This document shows, piece by piece, positions 58,114-64,000 of a stretch of DNA of 64,000 nt. This stretch comes from Galerina marginata (Eukaryota > Basidiomycota > Agaricomycetes > Agaricales > Galerinaceae). The stretch lies in contig JAECYW010000007.1 in the NCBI GenBank assembly GCA_023014335.1, positions 682,001-746,000 of the forward strand, given 5' to 3'. A model generated the notes under the pieces. It was not told where the DNA came from, did not search any database, and saw only the letters and a program-made list of their open reading frames with translations. How positions within the stretch are numbered: position 1 is the first letter of the stretch; every line of letters starts with the position of its first letter. A program made the translations under genes and the position numbers.

Positions 58114-61100
58114 ATGAAGTTCTTCATCGATAATCTGCCAGTAAGTCTCACAAACATCGTCTTTCTATCAAAAACATACCTTCTACTAGATAATTTTTCC
58201 TTACGACCGTATTTACCCTGGTAAGCCTTATAAGGTCCTATATGTATAATGAAATTGAGATCTGCTATCAGAGCAGTATGCTTACATGTGTGATCTCAAA
58301 AGAACACTAGACGCAACTGTGAGCTTGGCTGGTCTGTCTGCCTTCCGTCGTTGCTGATCAAAACCCAGGGGCATTGCGTTCTAGAAATGCCCTCTGGAAC
58401 CGGAAAAACTGTATCGCTCCTCTCTCTCATCGTTTCTTACCAGCAGGTGAAGGGCCCTCGTTCCTTTTCATTCGCTAAAATTGATTCACGCATTCTAGTT
58501 TTTCCCAACAAAGCGTAAACTAATATACTGTTCCCGCACAGTCCCTGAAATTGAAAAGGCACTTACTGAACTGAAAAGACTCATGGAATATCGGATATCA
58601 TGTGCAGAGACTGAGGAAGAGAAGCTAAAGGAGAGGAGTTTCATGGGCCTTGGTCTTACTAGTCGCAAGAACCTTTGTATTCATCCGGAGGTAAGATGGT
58701 GTTTTGTTTGGTCAAAACTGCTTCATGTTTTACTTTTCCATTAGGTCGCCAAGGAGAAGAAGGGGAAAGTTGTTGACGCTCGTTGCAGAGACCTTACGAA
58801 TTCTGCTGCTTGTGAGAAAGGGCGAGCAAACCCGGGTTCTGTTGAGCTCTGCGATTGGCATGAAGTACTTCCACCCATTTGTTTTTATTGGAAAATTCAG
58901 TTTAACAAGTCATCCAGGGCCTGGGTAAACTGGAGCCTGGCCATCAAATTCCTTCAGGCATCTGGACTCTGGCCGATGTCTTGCAATATGGACGTGATAA
59001 AGGCGTTTGCCCTTACTTCGCAGTCCGGAGGATGGTAAAGTGTTATTATCTTTGCTTCGTGGTAATCTAAACATGCGGACTTAGATGCCTTTTGTTGATA
59101 TTATTATCTACTCTTTTCATTATCTCCTCGACCCCAAAGTTGCTGAGCAAGTTTCGAAGGAGATGTCAAAAGATGCGATTGTAGTATTTGACGAGGCTCA
59201 TAATATTGGTATGGCAGAAATTTGATGTTAAAATTGACAGATTGATCATGGTTAAATCCAGACAACGTTTGCATCGAATCGCTGAGCATTGACCTCACCA
59301 GGCCCATGCTGGATGCAGCCGGTCGCAGTGTCACAAAGTTGTCAGAGAAAATCGAAGAGCAAGTCTTTTCTCCCGACCTTAACTTTAGTTGGTAACCCCT
59401 AACAGAATCAAGACCACCGATGTTGCCAAATTGCAAAACGAGTATGCAAAACTAGTCGAAGGGTTGCAAGAATCCATCTCAGATGAAAATGATACGGACG
59501 GCTTCATGGGAAACCCTTGTATGGCTCTCTGGCTTATGAGAGACCGTCGCTGACAATAAACGAATAGTACTACCTGACGACCTGTTGAATGAAGCTATCC
59601 CGGGGAATATTAGGAAAGCCGAACATTTCGTTGCGTTTCTGAAACGATTCGTCGAATATATCAAGGTCCGTGTTGCCAATGAATACAGCGATGCAGGTCC
59701 ATTGACCCGATTGTTCAGACTCGGATGCGGGTTCTTCATGTTGTGGCAGAAACTCCGCTCTCTTTCTTGCAACATCTCAAGGATATTACCTATATAGAAA
59801 GGCGCCCTCTACGGCAAGTTTATTTCCTTCTGTTAGTAGTGCTCCCATTCATTGCCCAGTGTGCCATAGATTTTGTGCTGAAAGGCTGCAATCCCTGATA
59901 CGGACCTTGGAACTAAATCGACTCGACGAATACGCCAGTCTTCAAAAAGTGGCTAGCTTTGCAACGTTAGTTGCAACCTATGAAAAGGGTCCGTTGCATG
60001 TTATTTGGATATATATTCATGTTACTTAGTCCTCAACGTATCAGGGTTTCTCCTCATTTTGGAACCATTCGAAACGGACAATGCCACAGTCCCAAATCCT
60101 GTTTTTCATTTCACGTTAGCCGATTGTGATTTTTCTAAAGATATCGTATTGCTCATATTTTCCCCCAGTTGTCTCGATCCATCCCTGGCCATCAAGCCAG
60201 TTTTTGAACGGTTCAGCAGTGTTGTAATTACGTCGGGAACCATCTCTCCCTTGGATATGTATCCTAAGATGCTACAATTCACACCTGTTGTTCAAGAGAC
60301 CTATCCAATGACCTTGACGAGAAACGCATTTTTACCCCTGGTTTGTCTCAGTTTCGCTCTGTTTATATTTTCCTCATTAATTCAGACAACAGGTTATCAC
60401 GCGCGGTAGCGATCAAGTCGCCATAAGCTCACGGTTTGAAGTCAGGAATGACCCTGCGGTCGTTCGTAATTTCGGGAGTATTCTAATCGAGTACAGCAAA
60501 ATAGTGCCGGACGGAATTGTGGCATTTTTCCCCAGCTATTTGTATATGGAATCCATCGTGGCGGCATGGAATGATATGGTATGTCTTAAGGAGTAGTCAC
60601 GGAAGTGCGTGCAATGATTAAAACTCTCTAGGGTATACTCAACGAAGTGTGGAAGCACAAACTCATATTCGTTGAAACCCCAGACGCCAATGAGACAAGC
60701 ATCGCTTTAGAAAACTATCGCAGGGTAAGGATCATGAGTACTGCAGCAAACCTTCTTTGATGCATATTTGCAGGCTTGTGACAATGGTCGTGGAGCCGTC
60801 TTGTTGTCTGTAGCTCGAGGAAAGGTTTCTGAAGGAATTGATTTTGACCACAACTACGGTCGAGCGGTCATCATGTTTGGGTAATTTACCTCCCTTTTAA
60901 AGCCCCGTTCCTTTCTCACAAACCCTTAGGGTTCCTTACCAGTACACTGAAAGTCGTATTCTGAAAGCTCGGTTGGAATACCTGCGAGATGCCTATCGCA
61001 TTCGAGAGTCAGAGTTCCTGGGTTTTGACGCAATGCGAAATGCTGCCCAATGTGTCGGGCGTGTATTGCGAGGGAAAACGGATTGGGGACTGATGATATT

Positions 61101-61463
61101 CGCAGACAAGGTAGGCTTTTACTTCTTACAACCATCCTCTCTGACGCCCATTCACCGCAGCGCTTTGCGAGAGCAGACAAGAGAGCCAAACTTCCTCGGT
61201 GGATTAATCAGTACATCACCGAAACTGCATCGAATCTGTCCACGGACATGGCAATCACACTTTCAAAGCTTTTCATGCGAACTATATCTCAAAACCCGAA
61301 CGAAAACCAAACAGGGATATCATTATGGACGCTTGAGGATATCGAGAAGGCTCAAGCAAAACAAAGGGAACTTGCATTGGATGCTGAGAAAGAACACGAT
61401 GACGATTATGGAGATGGGGGTCTAAGTGACACTGCGCTAATGGATTTCGATCTGGATGTTTGA
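58114..61463 (+). CDS. RAD3: TFIIH 5'-3' DNA helicase RAD3/XPD
   Basis: ATP-dependent iron-sulfur helicase of TFIIH, needed for nucleotide excision repair and for RNA polymerase II transcription initiation in the nucleus. Exon 1 is MKFFIDNLP; then [20 protein letters not shown]. Walker A is EMPSGTGKT. Fe-S domain cysteines lie in [32 protein letters not shown] and [11 protein letters not shown]. The DEAH box is [12 protein letters not shown]. The Arch domain follows with [20 protein letters not shown]. Helicase domain 2 has [57 protein letters not shown] and the final motif [20 protein letters not shown]. It ends [11 protein letters not shown]. More than 15 introns. Length about 800, as in the family. 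Confidence 0.95.
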
Positions 61464-61510
61464 ATTTGATAGAGGAGACGATAATATGAGATAATAGTTG
61501 TTTGTAGGCG

Positions 61511-61782
61511 TCAGGTCGACCCACATTGGGCAGCACACCTTCCAGGTACCTGTGGGTTTGTTTCGTAAAAAGTCAAGGTGGATTAGCACTTTTGCTAACC
61601 TCGTGTGTAGTAAGTCTTTCTGGCTTCTCATAGTACCGGCGGCATTGAGGCGTCAAACAAGCAGCGGGGTGGGCGCTACTCAAGTGACATGTGTCGGAGC
61701 GGCAATCTATGACACTCTCCCCTTGCAAGGTTAAATGTCCACAGCCAATCGATTTCACGAATCGGAGCTGTCGATGACACAT
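61511..61782 (-). CDS. Small cysteine-rich CGH protein, paralogue 2 (73 residues, 2 exons)
   Basis: Exons 61782-61600 and 61549-61511 join in phase across a 50-nt GT..AG intron with a GCTAATC branch site. The product starts MCHRQLRFVKSIGCGHLTLQ, continues GESVIDCRSDTCHLSSAHPA and CLTPQCRRYYEKPERLTTHE, and ends VPGRCAAQCGST. Cys/His positions C2, C14, H16, C27, C32, S35, H38, P39 and C42 are identical to the gene at 3733-4299; C47 and a final C-x3-C replace the partner's later cysteines. It is probably a zinc-binding protein (inferred). The stop is 47 bp from the RAD3 stop, tail to tail. A longer model with upstream exons (for example a minus frame at 61965-62159) is possible, but I could not join it in phase. 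Confidence 0.6.
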
Positions 61783-62906
61783 GCCTGTTATGATTAGGTT
61801 ATTTCCGTGCCATAGGTGCATGGGCAAGACTCACTGCTCTCGTCGGCGGAGGTAGGAGGAGGAGGTACTGATCGCAAATCGTACTTATTTTTGAGTTCAA
61901 TCTCGAAGAGCTAGGAAGCATCGACTCGTCAGATCGCCTTTTCTAACTGTACCTGTCGAGAAACTTACCTTTTTCCTCGAGCAACGGATTTTGCGCAAGT
62001 GATAGGACTATTGAAGGTGTTGGATTCTATTTCTTCGGGACTTGCAGTCTTTATAAACCCTGCCTGCTCCTTGCAAGCACCTATTTTTTGAGCCAAGTCG
62101 GACTGGTTTGCACTCAGCCCAGAGCGTAAGCTGCCGTCCAGGTTATGGCACTGTGCCATGATGGAACAAATAAACGAAGCGATTCAATAAAACGATTCAA
62201 ATGGCAAATTAAGCAGAATAATCAAATGAAATCAGCCTATACGTAAACGTCAATCTATGTCCATTGAGAAAGGCGCACTCCCTGAGTGAAAAGGGACTGA
62301 ACCTGACCCAGGGCCACGGCTGTGGATGTGTTATCAGTGCATTACTGAATGAAGTTAAAGTTGACCGAAAATATGGTCGCTCGCAACGTTCGCAGTTCAA
62401 CGTGGATTTCACCATCGTGGAGGTAAACTGTCAGAACACACGTCTATAGTGGCGACTTTGGCGTTGATGGAATGTGAGTAAAGTAATCGCAGTCATTGGA
62501 AAAAGAGTAGAGATTCGCTCAAGATATATGCAGATCGAGTCCTGCCCCTTCGCTTAAGTTCTCCTTCACAGATATGTGGCTGAATCGGAGATTCTCTGTT
62601 AATTCTCTACAAATAGAATGTGGACCTTTTAGGGACAATCAAAACCCAATACGATACCTCGTGTTCAACCCTCAGGAATCGCAATAATGTCAGGTATGTC
62701 TTCCACTTTCCATGTTATCCAAAGTTCAGGTCGGACTGAACAGGTTGCCAATCTCCGCACTGAGAACGAACCAAACTCGCTATCCGGAGGCGAATCTGAT
62801 CCCCATCACAACACAACCTACAACTATTGAAAACCTCAGTTTTTAAATTTTGAATTCCCCATGACGCACGAAAAAGATAAAATCTCGCCCAAAAAAAAGG
62901 ATTCCA
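61783..62906. other. Intergenic with two unsupported small frames
   Basis: A minus frame 61965-62159 (MAQCHNLDGSLRSGLSANQS...) has protein-like composition but no confirmed partner exons. I list the small spliced frame at 62687-62830 separately. No other structure was recognised. Confidence 0.4.
62687..62830 (+). CDS. Possible 35-residue spliced micro-protein
   Basis: ATGTCAG at 62687-62693 joins across a 36-nt GT..AG interval to an exon from 62730, giving MSGRTEQVANLRTENEPNSL then SGGESDPHHNTTYNY and a stop at 62830. It is hydrophilic, with no signal peptide and no CaaX end, so it is not a mating pheromone precursor. The intron would be shorter than any other in the window. It may be chance. 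Confidence 0.25.
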   Translation: MSGMSSTFHVIQSSGRTEQVANLRTENEPNSLSGGESDPHHNTTYNY

Positions 62907-64000
62907 TTACGTTGATGCAGGCTCTAGATTAGCAATATCTTCTTCCAGTACTTCGGATATAGTCCGAATAGGTTCACCCTTTATCACCTTCTTCACCTCT
63001 TCTAGATTTAATGTTTCATGGTCGACAAGAGCGTTTGCGAGCTGAATAGAAGGGTTAAAAGAATTCAAGCAAAAAGATAAAATATCCACTTACCATATGC
63101 AATTCAGTGATTTTAGCGGTAAGAAGGGCCGCTGCCCGAGCCTCACCTCCTCGAACAAGGCTAGATCGATGTCAGTTAACAAGCTCCGACATGATGCATG
63201 AACGAAAAGATGGAAAGAACGATGGCAGTGCAACCAACTCCTTCTATCTTCTGTGCAAATCAGAAAGAACTCACTTGGTAACTTCTTCCTCAATCTGTTC
63301 TTTTCTCCTAGGACTTATCGATTCATCTCTATCGTCGTGAAAAACTGGCCCCAGCTTAGAGAAGCCCCAGTGCTAGAACAAAGTAAGATAGACGACGAAA
63401 AGCACTGGGAAATAATAGCTGACCTTGACCATGGCTTGTGCAGTCCTCGTAGCCTTACGGATATCTGAACTAGCGCCACTCGTGACGTTCTCGGCTCCAT
63501 ATACTGAAATAAAAGAGGGTCATAACTCGGCAATCACCCCACAGAAGGAATGTCTCCTCACTTAGTTCCTCGGCCACACGGCCTCCCATTGCCACGTCGA
63601 TTTCTGCCAGAAATTCTTTGAAGCTGACAGAAGTGCGATCGTTCTCTGGAAGTTGCGAAGTCTTGAGAATTTGTCGAGTGTCAGCTCGAAAACGTCGAAC
63701 AAGACAGAGCTAAACCCACGAATCCAAGAGCATGGCCACGGGGCACACATGTTACTTTATGGAGAGGCATTGCTCCATCCGTGTAGAGAGCAACGAGAGC
63801 ATGTCCACCCTAGGTGCGTATGAGTGAGAGGATGCAACATATTGGAAGGGAACTCCGAACCTCATGATAAGCGGTTGCGAGCTTGGATTTCTCATCAAGA
63901 TATTGGCTCTTCCTTTCTGCTCCCATAAGGATACGGTCCTAATGAGGGTGAGTGATTATGGCACAATGATTGGTAAAATGCTAGTAACATACCCTTGCCC
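62907..64000 (-). CDS. YME1: Mitochondrial i-AAA protease YME1 (FtsH family), C-terminal part
   Basis: ATP-dependent zinc protease of the mitochondrial inner membrane, active in the intermembrane space in protein quality control. Only the peptidase domain lies in the window; the 5' part (membrane span and AAA domain) is beyond 64000. In minus-strand order: [20 protein letters not shown], then ATAYHE joined by an intron to [20 protein letters not shown], making the HExxH zinc site (HEGGH). [10 protein letters not shown] follows, then [20 protein letters not shown] and [10 protein letters not shown], then [20 protein letters not shown] with the third zinc ligand region. The last exons give [15 protein letters not shown] sequence and [20 protein letters not shown], ending [17 protein letters not shown]. 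Confidence 0.9.

Noticed and set aside
1..64000. tRNA genes, CRISPR arrays, transposases, reverse transcriptases, integrases
   Set aside because: No cloverleaf with matching B-box, no direct repeat arrays and no mobile-element protein motifs were seen. The GTTCGAATCC at about 6967 lies inside the cyclin coding sequence.

Overview
The window is nuclear DNA from a filamentous basidiomycete fungus, most likely an Agaricomycete. The genes are compact and carry many short introns (mostly 50-65 nt, GT..AG, CTAAC-like branch sites). Intergenic gaps are often below 200 bp, and the recognisable proteins are fungal orthologues (FKS1-type glucan synthase, PTC7-type phosphatase, GIR2, UPF0658). I see no tRNA, rRNA, CRISPR array, transposase or virus-like gene. 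Coordinates for multi-exon genes run from start codon to stop codon, introns included. Exons were joined by eye from splice signals and reading phase.

Layout. 0.5-7.7 kb: an unknown protein, eIF2B alpha (GCN3), a 90-residue cysteine-rich CGH protein, a doubtful gene, and a transcriptional cyclin. 7.7-11.0 kb: a lineage-specific unknown gene followed by poorly coding DNA. 11.0-14.7 kb: mitochondrial ribosomal protein bS21m, the RWD protein GIR2, and an alpha/beta hydrolase of the EHT1/ABHD1-3 type. 15.4-20.9 kb: a coiled-coil protein and a very large disordered protein. 21.1-28.6 kb: a short-chain dehydrogenase, a SET-domain methyltransferase and a long bHLH transcription factor. 29.6-37.5 kb: a UPF0658 Golgi membrane protein, a PAP2/dolichyldiphosphatase-like enzyme, a DNAJC9-like co-chaperone and a FHIP/RAI16-like protein. 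37.9-48.8 kb: 1,3-beta-glucan synthase, head-to-head with an LRR-like/disordered protein, then PTC7. 49.0-54.5 kb: dipeptidyl peptidase III and a mitochondrial TPR protein. 54.9-64 kb: a secreted GH5 mannanase-like protein lacking both catalytic glutamates, the TFIIH helicase RAD3/XPD, a second CGH cysteine-rich protein, and the C-terminal part of the i-AAA protease YME1, cut by the window edge.

Most genes are unrelated housekeeping neighbours, as expected in a fungal chromosome. Loose themes are translation control (eIF2B alpha and GIR2 both touch the GCN2 pathway), mitochondria (bS21m, PTC7, TPR protein, YME1) and cell wall/secretion (FKS1, PAP2, GH5).

The two least explained items are (i) a pair of small proteins at opposite ends of the window sharing an identically spaced Cys/His framework (C2, C14-G-H16, C27, C32, S35, H38-P39, C42), and (ii) the GH5-fold protein in which NEP is NDP and the nucleophile position is glycine, with a Lys/Arg-rich insertion in the barrel.
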